Below, one piece after another: positions 1 to 9,236 of a DNA stretch of 64,000 bases. Within the stretch, counting starts at the first letter, position 1. Each line of letters starts with the position of its first letter. Position numbers and translations under genes: made by a program. The notes under the pieces were generated by a model. That model made no database searches. It was not told where the DNA came from and saw only the letters and a program-made list of their open reading frames with translations. The stretch comes from Candidatus Methanomicula labiotermitis (GTDB lineage Archaea > Thermoplasmatota > Thermoplasmata > Methanomassiliicoccales > Methanomethylophilaceae), in contig WQZU01000001.1 in NCBI GenBank assembly GCA_009780575.1, forward strand, positions 1 through 64,000. Reading direction: 5' to 3'.

Positions 1-1
1 A

Positions 2-295
2 TCAAGCAATGATTACGATTGTGAGATTGATAATCGGTATCATTACAGACTGGCCGCTGTCCTTCAGAACATTGAGGGAAGGGCGGCGATATCAGGTTAT
101 GACTCACCGCTATACGATACTCTATACTCAGGATGGATGCGTCACGTGGCGCCCATTAATTACTCATGCGAGACTCACGCGCCTCGCCAAGAAGTACTAT
201 GGACCAATTACGATCCTTCTTCAGGAAAGAAGGTAATACTAAAGCCTACGATTGTACAGCGAAAGATAACCGAGATAATCTATTCAGAGGAATAA
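2..295 (+). CDS. D12-class N6-adenine DNA methyltransferase, C-terminal part (cut by window start)
   Basis: An open frame enters from the left edge with no start and ends at TAA 293-295, so only the last 97 codons are visible. The segment GRAAISGYDSPLYDTLY followed by EVLWTNYD is the characteristic C-terminal block of Dam-like D12-class adenine methylases. The catalytic DPPY motif would lie outside the window. In mobile elements such orphan enzymes usually protect element DNA from restriction. The stop codon touches the ATG of the next gene, so the two are probably translated together. The family call is firm; the recognition sequence cannot be read. Confidence 0.85.
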   Translation, partial: SSNDYDCEIDNRYHYRLAAVLQNIEGRAAISGYDSPLYDTLYSGWMRHVAPINYSCETHAPRQEVLWTNYDPSSGKKVILKPTIVQRKITEIIYSEE

Positions 296-517
296 ATGAC
301 GATGAAAGCCGAACAAAAGAAAAGAGTATGTATCTCGTTCAAACTCGATAGCGAAGCGCTCTTACATCAGATCGCCGCGATCACCGGTTACAGAAAGTCA
401 GAGATAATAGATGCCTCGGTCCGTATGTTTTTCCAATCGCTAGGAATAAACGACGGTATGACTATCGCCGAAGTTAAAACCGTCTTAAACTCCTTTTTTC
501 AACAGGATATATATTAA
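296..517 (+). CDS. Ribbon-helix-helix (CopG/Arc-like) DNA-binding protein
   Basis: A 73-residue protein (71 if the second ATG at 302 is used). It has a basic N-terminus, a short strand around residues 10-18 (RVCISFKLD) and two helices, the layout of a ribbon-helix-helix repressor. It begins directly after the methylase stop and ends six bases before a perfect inverted repeat at 523-546. The adjacent repeat sits on the promoter of the large structural operon, so I infer that this protein binds it and controls that operon, probably as a dimer. No enzymatic motif is present. Confidence 0.65.
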   Translation: MTMKAEQKKRVCISFKLDSEALLHQIAAITGYRKSEIIDASVRMFFQSLGINDGMTIAEVKTVLNSFFQQDIY

Positions 518-546
518 ACTATCATTTTGTACATTTGTACAAAATG
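506..546 (+). promoter_or_regulatory. Promoter with perfect palindromic operator upstream of the structural operon
   Basis: An A/T-rich TATA-like box (gatatatattaaa, 506-518) lies upstream of CATTTTGTAC - ATTT - GTACAAAATG (523-546), a perfect 10-base inverted repeat. A transcript starting about 25 bases after the box would start inside the repeat, a typical repressor position in archaea. The gene directly upstream encodes a ribbon-helix-helix protein. The repeat could instead act as a hairpin in the RNA leader. Confidence 0.6.
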
Positions 547-581
547 TCAGATTATTAAGCTCCATATGTCATAACTTCGCA

Positions 582-2546
582 ATGATAACCAACTCAAAGC
601 AAAAAGCATTCTTCGCCGTATTCGCCGCCGTAATACTAACGGCGGCTGTGTTCGTACCGCACCTAGATAGCGACACAGATAGCGACATATCATTTTCACT
701 TGACACGATCGGAGCACAAACGCCGCCGCCGGGCGCGATCCCGATCTCCTCCGCCGCCGATCTCGCTATGATCGGATCCACGGGTGCCGCTGCGGGCGCA
801 TGGCCGATGAACGCTTACTACTACCTCACTCAAGACATCGTTATGTCGGGAGAATGGACACCTATAGGCTCATCAACTACTCCGTTCTCAGGAACGCTTG
901 ATGGACAAGGACACACAATATCAGGACTGACGATTAATGGCGGTGTTGGAGGACTTTTTGGTAACACGTCCGGAAGCACAGTTACTTCGATATTTCTTTC
1001 CATCGAGATGGTGGTTACCAATAACTCCGGAGGAGTAATATCTAGTGCTAATAATACTCACATTTCTCACACACACGTATATGGAACCATTTCGAATTCA
1101 CTTCTTATTTCTACTCATTCTGTTGGAGGCCTAGTAGGAATATCATCTAATGTCACAATCGAAAACTCTTCTTTCTCCGGGACCTTACACGCACAGAGGG
1201 TAGGAGGCGCGATAGGGAGTGCTAATCTTAGCTATTCTATTTCTGAGTTCAGCAATACGGGCAACATAAGCAACACCTATAACGGAGGCATTATCGGGGG
1301 CATTATAGGCCTCACTTCTAACGGATCCAGCGGCACCATATCTAAATCATCCAACCTGGGAAAAATTAATTCAGCATTATCTTCGGATGTGGGAGGAATA
1401 ATAGGGAGGGCGCTAGGGAACAATATACTAATTATCGACTCATTCAATCAAGGAGATATAACATCTGATGGCACCCGATTAGGAGCAAGCTCTAACTTAG
1501 GCGGAATTATAGGATCGGGCAATTCATCTAGCCCCATTATTGTAGATAGAGTCTTTAACGCAGGCTCGATCTCGTCAGACGGATTCGGAAACGCAGGCGG
1601 GCTTTTTGGAAATACAAGGGTAACGACAATAATAAACTCTTTCAACATAGGCCCGGTATCAACCGGTATAGAGGTAGCCTTAGCGGGAGGGCTGGTAGGT
1701 GATGCAGTGGAGCGCGTACATATTATTAACTCCTACAGTGCCGCGCCAATTACCGGGGCAAGTGGCGCAATCGCCGGACTTTTCGATACGACCTCATCTA
1801 TAGTCAACACGTTCGCGATAGCTGACAGTCTTTTCTACCCTGACGGAACTCATAGACCTGATAGAATAGCCGTCGCGGGTCTGCCTAATATAGACGGCAT
1901 AAGCAATCCTGGTAGGCTTCCGCATCAGGCATCAGGCATTTTCAGCATGGAGAGTATGACACCGTCATTGTCAGACGCACAGTACGGGAAATCCATATAC
2001 TTCACGGGGACCACTCACACCGATTATGGCATAATACCGGGATGGGATTTCGTTAGCATTTGGACTATTGACCCGGATATCAACGGCGGCCTTCCGGTAC
2101 TAAGGCATTCACTAGACATGCCGCCTGAACTTCCGTCTTTCTCGGTGCACACCGTGAATATATCCGCCTATCCCGGAGAAGAGATAATATTCGTACCTAT
2201 TCTCACGCATGGCGCGACGGTCACTGCCATCAACCTTCCGGTAGGGTTGTATTGGTATGATGGACTCTTGTTCGGACACGTCACTGCCTCAGGAGAGCAT
2301 ACCATAGTGCTTACTGCGCAGTGGATAATCGGAGGACTAACTGTATCAGATGTGCAAATAATAGTAATCTCGATATCCGACTCTCAAGACACGTCTAATC
2401 TAGCTTTCATTCTATTTCTCTTTGCTGGCGCTCTGATTATTATAGGATTCATTATAGCTATGAAGAATTTTAAACTCGGATTATGTATTGCGGGTGCCGG
2501 AATGGCACTCATATTAGCTATAATAGGAGGGATATCATATGAGTAA
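582..2546 (+). CDS. Large exported surface protein with GLUG-type repeats (element-encoded)
   Basis: 654 residues. An N-terminal signal/anchor segment (about residues 7-26) is followed by a long region of repeats of the form GGxxG...SxSxG, for example VGGLVGIS, GGIIGLTS, GGIIGRAL and GGLFGNTR. These resemble GLUG motifs of right-handed beta-helix adhesins. Around residue 510-605 lies an Ig-like segment, and two hydrophobic helices close the protein (about 607-652). It should stand outside the cell or virion, anchored by its C-terminus. It is the first gene of a tightly overlapping operon; its end overlaps the next ATG by 8 bases. The next protein has a matching N-terminal region, so the two look like a tandem duplication. 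Whether it is a virion spike or an adhesin is not decided by sequence. Confidence 0.75.
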   Translation: MITNSKQKAFFAVFAAVILTAAVFVPHLDSDTDSDISFSLDTIGAQTPPPGAIPISSAADLAMIGSTGAAAGAWPMNAYYYLTQDIVMSGEWTPIGSSTTPFSGTLDGQGHTISGLTINGGVGGLFGNTSGSTVTSIFLSIEMVVTNNSGGVISSANNTHISHTHVYGTISNSLLISTHSVGGLVGISSNVTIENSSFSGTLHAQRVGGAIGSANLSYSISEFSNTGNISNTYNGGIIGGIIGLTSNGSSGTISKSSNLGKINSALSSDVGGIIGRALGNNILIIDSFNQGDITSDGTRLGASSNLGGIIGSGNSSSPIIVDRVFNAGSISSDGFGNAGGLFGNTRVTTIINSFNIGPVSTGIEVALAGGLVGDAVERVHIINSYSAAPITGASGAIAGLFDTTSSIVNTFAIADSLFYPDGTHRPDRIAVAGLPNIDGISNPGRLPHQASGIFSMESMTPSLSDAQYGKSIYFTGTTHTDYGIIPGWDFVSIWTIDPDINGGLPVLRHSLDMPPELPSFSVHTVNISAYPGEEIIFVPILTHGATVTAINLPVGLYWYDGLLFGHVTASGEHTIVLTAQWIIGGLTVSDVQIIVISISDSQDTSNLAFILFLFAGALIIIGFIIAMKNFKLGLCIAGAGMALILAIIGGISYE

Positions 2547-5500
2547 AGCTTTGGCGATTTGTGCCGCGCTGATTATGTCAATCGCAGGACTAGCGACTGT
2601 AATAAGCGTTATTGACACGGACGGCGCGGAAAACGATATCACTATATCCGCGCCGCCCACTGGCGCAATACCAATAATAACGGCGGCTGACCTCGCACGG
2701 ATCGGATCGGGTCAGACTATAAGCGGCGTGACTTGGTCATTAGAAGCCTACTACTATCTTACGGGCAATATTACGCTGACAGGGGTTAATAATCACACGC
2801 CGATAGGCACGGAATCGAGACCATTTACAGGTACCCTGGACGGCAGAGGATACGCCATATCAGGGCTTAACATCTCAATGACGGTAAATAACGCAAGTGG
2901 TATGTACTTCGTGGGCCTCTTCGGACATCTTGGACCCGGAGGCACAATTACTAATCTGGGGATCGTCAATAGTACCCTATCTCTAACTATAAATTCCACT
3001 GTGGCAAGCACTACAGGGTACGTAGGAGGGCTCGTAGGATACGCAGATCAGGCGACAATAAGTAACTCGTACAACGATTCCGCTGTATCCTCATCTCAAC
3101 TTGCAACCTCCGGAGCCGTAACAATGCGCATAGGAGGCATTGTAGGACACGCTACCAATTCATCATCTATCAATAGCTTCAACACCGGCAGCATCCTGGG
3201 AGATAACCGAACGCCACTTGGGACGATCTCATCGACACTACACGTGGGCGGCATAGCCGGATCAATAAGAACGAGTGTTACCATCGCAGACAGCCACAAC
3301 ACAGGAGCGGTATCATCAATTAACGGCACGGCGGCGGGTATTGTGGCCACGGCTACAGAAAGCGGGACAGTTAATGACATGAGACACTCTTTGATAATAA
3401 ACACATACAACACCGGCGCAGTTACCACAACTAACAATAGAGCATCTACGGCATACGCTAGCGGGATAGTCCACTCGGGACATGTGCATATAATTAATTG
3501 CTTCAACGCAGGAACTGTAACCGTTAACAATTCCGGAGGAAGCTCTGTAGTGTCAGGCATAATTAATCTTCCTCGAGGGGTGTCTGAATTGGCTTCTACC
3601 GCAATAATTAATTGCTACAATAGAGGAACGGTACAGCAGTTCGGCGGTAGCGCCGGAAGTATGGTATCTGATATCGCGTCAGATGTGGTAATCGGACATA
3701 TATCATTCAAGGGAGCATATGGTATGAGTCTCCCGATACACACAATCCGAGGATCCGGAACCCTTACAATAGAGAGCGTAGGGATAGTTAATCCGGCAAC
3801 ACAGGCAATAACGGCAGCTAATGGAACAACACTATACGCTAATGCACTTCTTCCCGCCCTGGCGCAGGGGATCGCGATCAATAATCTTAATCAGGCTCTT
3901 CCGTGGAAGATCGTAAGCGGAACGAATGGAGGGATGCCTATACTTGACCCTCTGACAATTACCTCATCGCCAGCCAATCTATCTTTAATATCCGGGAGTG
4001 TGTGGACATATACACCCACGCTGAACGTATCCGGATCCACGCTATCAGTATCCGGAGTTCCGTGGCTTACTTTGTCAGGAGGAACGATAAGCGGTACTGT
4101 ACCGGCTCCTACTGCTGGAACATCTCAGAACTTCGAAGTTACTTTAATCGCGACAAGAGGTTTTTCCGCCGCAACGCAGACATTCACAATATCAGCTTTT
4201 TCTTCGGCATTCCCTGCTAATACTGATAGCGTCTATGTCCATTACCTGGACGGTTTCACGTACACTACCGGGGCACCGGCCGGATCCGTCATATCTGCGC
4301 AATGGACGAACCCCAATATTTCGCAAGACTTAACAATTAATCAAACTAACCGCACGATATCAATAGCTACGATGGAGCTAGTATCCGGAACCTACGAACT
4401 AAGTATAACGGCATCGCAGGCGGGCCGGCCCTCTTCTGTAATGAGCCTTTTTATTCACGTCTACCCGCATGAGATCCGTAACCTTGACCCTTTCGGATTG
4501 TCTTTTTGGTCTTACACCGTCAGCACCAACAACCCGGCGGATACGATGAGCATTATCAGAGTAACAAATACGGTTGGAGGAGTCACAAATACCGTAACCG
4601 GTGCTACCATAGACCCCATAACTAGAACTGTAAACTTCAACTTCACGCAACCCGGGCTTTACGAGTTCGCTTTAAAGCTTACAGGGCCGACGGGAAATAA
4701 CAATACTCTCGTCCTTAGACTATGGGTTACAACTGATGTCATATCGGGCACACCATCAATCAATGGAATAACTGTTATCAGCAACGGGTCAGGAAACTTT
4801 GATTTCGTTCTGCAGACTCCTATCAATTTTGCGATCATAATATGGGATTTCGGAGATGGAACTACAGAGCAGAACCAAAACACTACCCGCAACTACACAT
4901 ACCTGATCGGAGGGATATTTACAGTATCCGCAACTCTGGTTAACAGCTTCGGCGCGGAAGCGTCAGCGTCCGCGACAGTGGATAATCTTATCCCGTCAAT
5001 GCCAGAAACTGCCTACCGGAACCAAGAATATGTCGCGATAGTTCCCGTGGCCGCAACCGCATCATATCAGATCACAGTAGAGGGTCCGACATGGATAACC
5101 TGGGAGTTCATACCCGGGGGATCCATAAACTATGTGCGGATAGTCGGAACTTTTTCTGATATCAACCTAGTAGGCAACGTAATAACAATGACCGTATCCA
5201 CTAACGGCGCTACAGATCAGTCATGGACGGTTCTTTTACGCCCTGCTAATACAGACTACTTATCGCCGGCGTTCCTACTCGAAAGGGTCGGATACACTGA
5301 GGTACGGATTATGTATAGCGGCTCTTGGGATGCCGCTACGATACTCACAGTTCAATGGACGGCCGGAGGGAGTCATTCCATACTTCCTAGAAACGTCTGG
5401 GTTTATCAGGAGTACGAATCCAACGGTACAATGACTATAACGGTCACAGCAACCCGCCTCGGAATCCAGGTAACAACATCGCAGACAGTGAGCATTACAG

Positions 5501-5925
5501 GCGTTTTAGTGCCCGCTTTCGTACTCGAAAAAGTTAGCGATACCGAAGTACGGATAATGTACACTGGTACACAAAACTGGGAATCTCTCACAGTCCAATG
5601 GACGCAATCGGGCGATCATATAACGTACGCTCCGAGTCCGACCGGATGGATGTATCACGAATACACCGAGAACGGGGAGCACATACTCACGCTGACGGTA
5701 TCGAGAGGGACGACCATAGCGCAAGTGTCGCAAACGATTGAGATATCAGGCGTTACAAGCGGCCAAGAGACCTACGAATCCGGGAACTTCTCTTCCGTCT
5801 TTTTCGCCTTTGCTTTGGCACTAGTTATCGTGGCAATAATCGCGGCAGGCGGCGGCAGATATGATATTACAATATTTTCTGTACTTTGTGGATCCATTTC
5901 CGCATTTCTAGGAGTGATATTATGA
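2539..5925 (+). CDS. Giant exported surface protein: GLUG-type repeats, PKD and Ig-like domains
   Basis: 1128 residues, the largest product here. It has a signal peptide (about 1-30), then a GLUG-repeat region paralogous to the preceding protein; both share an AIPI..AADLA.IGS entry and a GTLDG.G..ISGL block. A putative Ig-like region follows, then a PKD domain near residue 767 (WDFGDGT motif), two consecutive near-identical domains at about residues 910-1072, and C-terminal hydrophobic helices. Such architecture is typical of archaeal cell-surface and viral attachment proteins. The TGA overlaps the next ATG (ATGA), so the operon is translationally coupled. No catalytic motif is seen; a binding function is inference. 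Confidence 0.75.
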   Translation: MSKALAICAALIMSIAGLATVISVIDTDGAENDITISAPPTGAIPIITAADLARIGSGQTISGVTWSLEAYYYLTGNITLTGVNNHTPIGTESRPFTGTLDGRGYAISGLNISMTVNNASGMYFVGLFGHLGPGGTITNLGIVNSTLSLTINSTVASTTGYVGGLVGYADQATISNSYNDSAVSSSQLATSGAVTMRIGGIVGHATNSSSINSFNTGSILGDNRTPLGTISSTLHVGGIAGSIRTSVTIADSHNTGAVSSINGTAAGIVATATESGTVNDMRHSLIINTYNTGAVTTTNNRASTAYASGIVHSGHVHIINCFNAGTVTVNNSGGSSVVSGIINLPRGVSELASTAIINCYNRGTVQQFGGSAGSMVSDIASDVVIGHISFKGAYGMSLPIHTIRGSGTLTIESVGIVNPATQAITAANGTTLYANALLPALAQGIAINNLNQALPWKIVSGTNGGMPILDPLTITSSPANLSLISGSVWTYTPTLNVSGSTLSVSGVPWLTLSGGTISGTVPAPTAGTSQNFEVTLIATRGFSAATQTFTISAFSSAFPANTDSVYVHYLDGFTYTTGAPAGSVISAQWTNPNISQDLTINQTNRTISIATMELVSGTYELSITASQAGRPSSVMSLFIHVYPHEIRNLDPFGLSFWSYTVSTNNPADTMSIIRVTNTVGGVTNTVTGATIDPITRTVNFNFTQPGLYEFALKLTGPTGNNNTLVLRLWVTTDVISGTPSINGITVISNGSGNFDFVLQTPINFAIIIWDFGDGTTEQNQNTTRNYTYLIGGIFTVSATLVNSFGAEASASATVDNLIPSMPETAYRNQEYVAIVPVAATASYQITVEGPTWITWEFIPGGSINYVRIVGTFSDINLVGNVITMTVSTNGATDQSWTVLLRPANTDYLSPAFLLERVGYTEVRIMYSGSWDAATILTVQWTAGGSHSILPRNVWVYQEYESNGTMTITVTATRLGIQVTTSQTVSITGVLVPAFVLEKVSDTEVRIMYTGTQNWESLTVQWTQSGDHITYAPSPTGWMYHEYTENGEHILTLTVSRGTTIAQVSQTIEISGVTSGQETYESGNFSSVFFAFALALVIVAIIAAGGGRYDITIFSVLCGSISAFLGVIL
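5266..5754 (+). repeat. Tandem duplication of an ~81-residue beta-rich domain
   Basis: Two direct repeats lie back to back inside the giant surface protein (5266-5511 and 5512-5754). Each opens PAF.LE+V...TEVRIMY, carries LTVQWT in the middle and closes with a T.S.T..I.GV strand. They are related at both DNA and protein level, which points to duplication within the gene. Confidence 0.8.
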
Positions 5926-8027
5926 AAAATAAGAAGAAGACAGCGGCCACGGTGCTGATAGCGTCAATTATGGTGCTAGCCGGCACCGCGTCGCTTTTTG
6001 GTATACACAGCGAAAAAATGGAAGATGTAGGCATAGGCGATCCAGGCAACCTTACAGAGGCAGAGTTCGAATACTTACTGTCTGCTATTGAGCCTCATAT
6101 ACTCAATCAAATGAGAGTAGATCCCGCTTTTATTGGGATAGAGCCTGCAATGAAGCCGATTGTAGTACTCTTAGTCGCTACGCTGGCCATTTTTTCGGCA
6201 GGTGTGGTTTTTGGGTATATTCTTGCCGGGCCGTCGGCAGGAGGATCGGCAGGCAGTCAGCAGGAAGAAATTAATGCGGTACTCAGACAAGCCGAAGCCC
6301 AAAAGATAGCATGGTATGGAGACGGAGCCGTTTCACTTGCCGCTTCCATACTCCCAAGCAACTCGACGCTTTGGGGATTCTCGCAAGCGCACTGGAATCG
6401 AGCTATAGAACTCGCCGTAGGTCAGCTTTGGACCTACGGACAAAAATATGATCCTAACCTGGCCGTTGATGCGTCATTTATGCGTCTTAACATGGAAAAT
6501 TTAGTATATAATTGGCAAGCGGCCTTAGACAATGCGATGCGCTCAATGATCGATGTAATCAATCAATTCAATGACTTTCCACATCTATCACAAATGACGG
6601 CCCAACTCGTATGGGATACCGGAAACGCCGAACTTAGGAACTCGGTTATGGATTTTGCAACTCTGGTTACCGGCGGATCAGCCGGTCAGACCGTCTATAT
6701 TGACGCTCAGATATACACGGAAGGCGGAACATACAATCAGATAACGTCAGGAACGTTGCATAATCTGACGAACAGCAACATAATTTTGAGGGATATATGG
6801 ACAGGGAGCAGTACAACCGCAGGGCTTACGGTCGTACTCCTCCCTGGGCCTAACGATATGTCGCAACTTACGTACACCGGCACACAGACGCAAATAAGAT
6901 CGGGTCTTTATCAGATAGAGACGAACAATTCTACTTTCGCGGGGCCGCTATCTATGGCCGCTGATATTAATGCAGCGGAGGTCCAAGGAACGCTAATCCA
7001 CAGATCGACATCCTATACATGGTTCACATCGGACGGAATTAGCACATTCTCTAACGTACCGGGACAGCTTCCCACGTTAACACATAACCTATCTTTGAAC
7101 TTAGGGTACGTTGACCGATATGGAAACAATGCTATGGAGTCCACGATAGTGGTAGGTACGGGAACCGACTCAGGACAGAACCCAGACCTTATAGCGGCAT
7201 GGAGCGGACTAATAGATAGAATGAATCAGACTGTAGTGATCACTGCCAGATCCGGAGAAGTAATGTGGCAGATATTCGACGTGACCCAGGAATCCGTTCC
7301 GTGGCTTTCGCCATCATCAATGATAACCAATATTCCCGGCGTGTATATGACGGCACAGCAGGCGCACATGCTGGCGTTACAGCAAATGGTCCAGATTGCC
7401 AGAATATACGAAATGTTCGGCGATGCTCTTTTCGATGGACTTAATATGGTCTGGAATCCGCAATCTCTTGATACATTCATCCGAGGGGACATCTATCAGG
7501 ACAACATCCTGATGTATCAGGATATCGCATTTACTCCTTTCTCGATGCTGAGAGAACAGACATTTACCGTGGGCGGTATGACATCATGGTATGGACCCGG
7601 TTTTGTTCAGATATGGGGTACCGGAGAAATCGATGATTGGTATGGTCCTACGCCGGCATCACAATTCCAAACTGCCTGGTTACAGGATGGATTTACCATC
7701 CACGTCACACAGATAAGAGCAGGCGGCGAAATGGTAGATAGCATAACTCTCACGCCCGAAGTACTAAAGAGGTACACCGTAGACACAGGAACGCCGCCAG
7801 GGCCAATTGTGCCGCCGATAATAATAGAATCGGCATCGGATATGGTGCCTATAATCATCATAATGGTAAGCTTGCTAATTCTAGGATACGCCATCGGCAG
7901 AGGCAACACGCCGGCGGCTCTGATCGGGCTAGCTCTACTCGGCTTAGGGCTACTAATACTGTACATAGATGACATAATATCGTGGTTCCGCAGCTTACTG
8001 CCTTGGTGGATGGGAGGGCCTAGATGA
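5922..8027 (+). CDS. Large membrane-anchored ectodomain protein (candidate spike)
   Basis: 701 residues from the ATG that overlaps the previous stop (ATGA). A signal-like helix (residues about 6-27) is followed by a second hydrophobic segment near 85-110, a long extracellular domain without cysteine-rich motifs, and two C-terminal hydrophobic stretches (about 637-655 and 660-685) ending WWMGGPR. I do not recognise a named family. The position just before a small multi-helix membrane protein and upstream of an ATPase parallels the spike gene in pleomorphic haloarchaeal viruses; that parallel is inference from order and topology only. Confidence 0.65.
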   Translation: MKNKKKTAATVLIASIMVLAGTASLFGIHSEKMEDVGIGDPGNLTEAEFEYLLSAIEPHILNQMRVDPAFIGIEPAMKPIVVLLVATLAIFSAGVVFGYILAGPSAGGSAGSQQEEINAVLRQAEAQKIAWYGDGAVSLAASILPSNSTLWGFSQAHWNRAIELAVGQLWTYGQKYDPNLAVDASFMRLNMENLVYNWQAALDNAMRSMIDVINQFNDFPHLSQMTAQLVWDTGNAELRNSVMDFATLVTGGSAGQTVYIDAQIYTEGGTYNQITSGTLHNLTNSNIILRDIWTGSSTTAGLTVVLLPGPNDMSQLTYTGTQTQIRSGLYQIETNNSTFAGPLSMAADINAAEVQGTLIHRSTSYTWFTSDGISTFSNVPGQLPTLTHNLSLNLGYVDRYGNNAMESTIVVGTGTDSGQNPDLIAAWSGLIDRMNQTVVITARSGEVMWQIFDVTQESVPWLSPSSMITNIPGVYMTAQQAHMLALQQMVQIARIYEMFGDALFDGLNMVWNPQSLDTFIRGDIYQDNILMYQDIAFTPFSMLREQTFTVGGMTSWYGPGFVQIWGTGEIDDWYGPTPASQFQTAWLQDGFTIHVTQIRAGGEMVDSITLTPEVLKRYTVDTGTPPGPIVPPIIIESASDMVPIIIIMVSLLILGYAIGRGNTPAALIGLALLGLGLLILYIDDIISWFRSLLPWWMGGPR

Positions 8028-8353
8028 TAATAATCATGACGGCCATTCCTCTGATCGCTTTCTTCGGGATGGTAGCAGGCTTCTTTTTCCATAAGTTTGC
8101 CGGTGTGTACCTGTCCGTAGTCGTGCTGGTGGCGACGGTTATTCTTGGGGCCGTTTCCATATCGGTCATACGGCCGCTCAGTAGCGACATGTCCTCGTTC
8201 GCCGCCGCAGTATCCAATTTCATGGTAGCGGCCTATATCGGCGGCATGGCATACGGAGCGTATGGGGCGCACCATAAAAATTTCGAAAGAATTGCTGTTG
8301 CTTTCGCTTTAGTGCTAACGGTAGTGCTTGCCTCTGCCGCGATAGGAGGATGA
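8024..8353 (+). CDS. Small four-helix integral membrane protein
   Basis: 109 residues, almost entirely hydrophobic, with about four membrane helices (residues 3-22, 28-48, 60-78, 88-107) and short polar loops. It starts inside the stop of the preceding gene (ATGA). Size, topology and position match small internal membrane proteins of pleolipovirus-like elements (VP3-like), but there is no sequence motif that proves this. It could equally be an accessory subunit holding the large ectodomain proteins in the membrane. Confidence 0.6.
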   Translation: MIIIMTAIPLIAFFGMVAGFFFHKFAGVYLSVVVLVATVILGAVSISVIRPLSSDMSSFAAAVSNFMVAAYIGGMAYGAYGAHHKNFERIAVAFALVLTVVLASAAIGG

Positions 8354-8357
8354 TGCG

Positions 8358-9236
8358 ATGATTGAATTAAGTCAGCTCATAGGGGCCGGAATCGCTATCA
8401 CAGCGACCTATATAGGCGTAAGAGTGCGACGCGTGACTAACATGTTAGTTCCTATAGAGTTTGTTACGGCAAGTATTATTACCGCCTTCATAGTGTTGGG
8501 GATCATCATCGGGCTAGATCCTGCCGGATACATTGCTTTCTTCAGCGGCTACACTTTTGGGTATTTGATTGACGGATTCCTTAAGTATATAATCGTGAGA
8601 AAAAGAGATCCGAAAAATAAACTTTCTCAGGGTACACCATGGGTAATATATGACGTGGATGGGCGTAAGGCATTCGCGATCCAGAATAACAAAGCATTAT
8701 TCGAACGTCTATTTTTCAAAAACCACGTTTTCATCCTGTCTAAAACACCGTTCGGAGATGCAGATTGGTATGAGCCTACAAAGTACCCTCTTTTCCCGGC
8801 ATTTAAAAGAAAGATGATGATGGTAGATAGTTATGCAGCTGTTCCGGTTAAATGGAGCTCAGACTACAACAAAAAGAAAGTACGTCAGAGATACGCCATG
8901 ATCGTTAAAAAAGCTCATGGATCAATGGTTTCAATGGATCAGCTGTGCTTCGAGGCTGACGCAGTGAATAAAGCGAACGAATCTGCGGCAGAGGCCCATA
9001 AAAAATACATTGACCTGCTACACTTCATTAACACCGGACTTCCCATGTTTATAGCCAACTTCATAGCGGATGCCTTTTCCCAGTCGCCGCAAATGCAATT
9101 TGCTGAGGTCACTCGCCGATCTGAAGATATGGCCAAAAAGGAGGAAGACAACGCAATAACTATACTTACAGAGCAAGAGAAAGAGTTAATTTTTTCTGCA
9201 AAGGAGGAAAAAGATAATGTTCAGAAAGAAGAGTAA
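8358..9236 (+). CDS. Membrane-anchored protein with large cytoplasmic domain
   Basis: 292 residues. Two or three N-terminal hydrophobic helices (about 7-22, 34-56, 58-72) are followed by a basic, mostly hydrophilic domain ending in a Glu/Lys-rich tail. It follows the small membrane protein by four bases and overlaps the next gene by 20 bases. No known family is recognised. The placement within the structural operon suggests a role in assembly or membrane remodelling. Confidence 0.6.
   Translation: MIELSQLIGAGIAITATYIGVRVRRVTNMLVPIEFVTASIITAFIVLGIIIGLDPAGYIAFFSGYTFGYLIDGFLKYIIVRKRDPKNKLSQGTPWVIYDVDGRKAFAIQNNKALFERLFFKNHVFILSKTPFGDADWYEPTKYPLFPAFKRKMMMVDSYAAVPVKWSSDYNKKKVRQRYAMIVKKAHGSMVSMDQLCFEADAVNKANESAAEAHKKYIDLLHFINTGLPMFIANFIADAFSQSPQMQFAEVTRRSEDMAKKEEDNAITILTEQEKELIFSAKEEKDNVQKEE

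Noticed and set aside
9-236. 75-codon frame starting at position 9
   Set aside because: Shadow of the methylase frame, which has clear family similarity in the other frame.
1130-1760. Repeated DNA that might be a CRISPR or satellite array
   Set aside because: The periodic signal comes from the GLUG protein repeats; units are not identical and there are no spacers.
7607-8275. 222-codon minus-strand frame across the spike and membrane genes
   Set aside because: It runs antisense across two well-supported overlapping genes.
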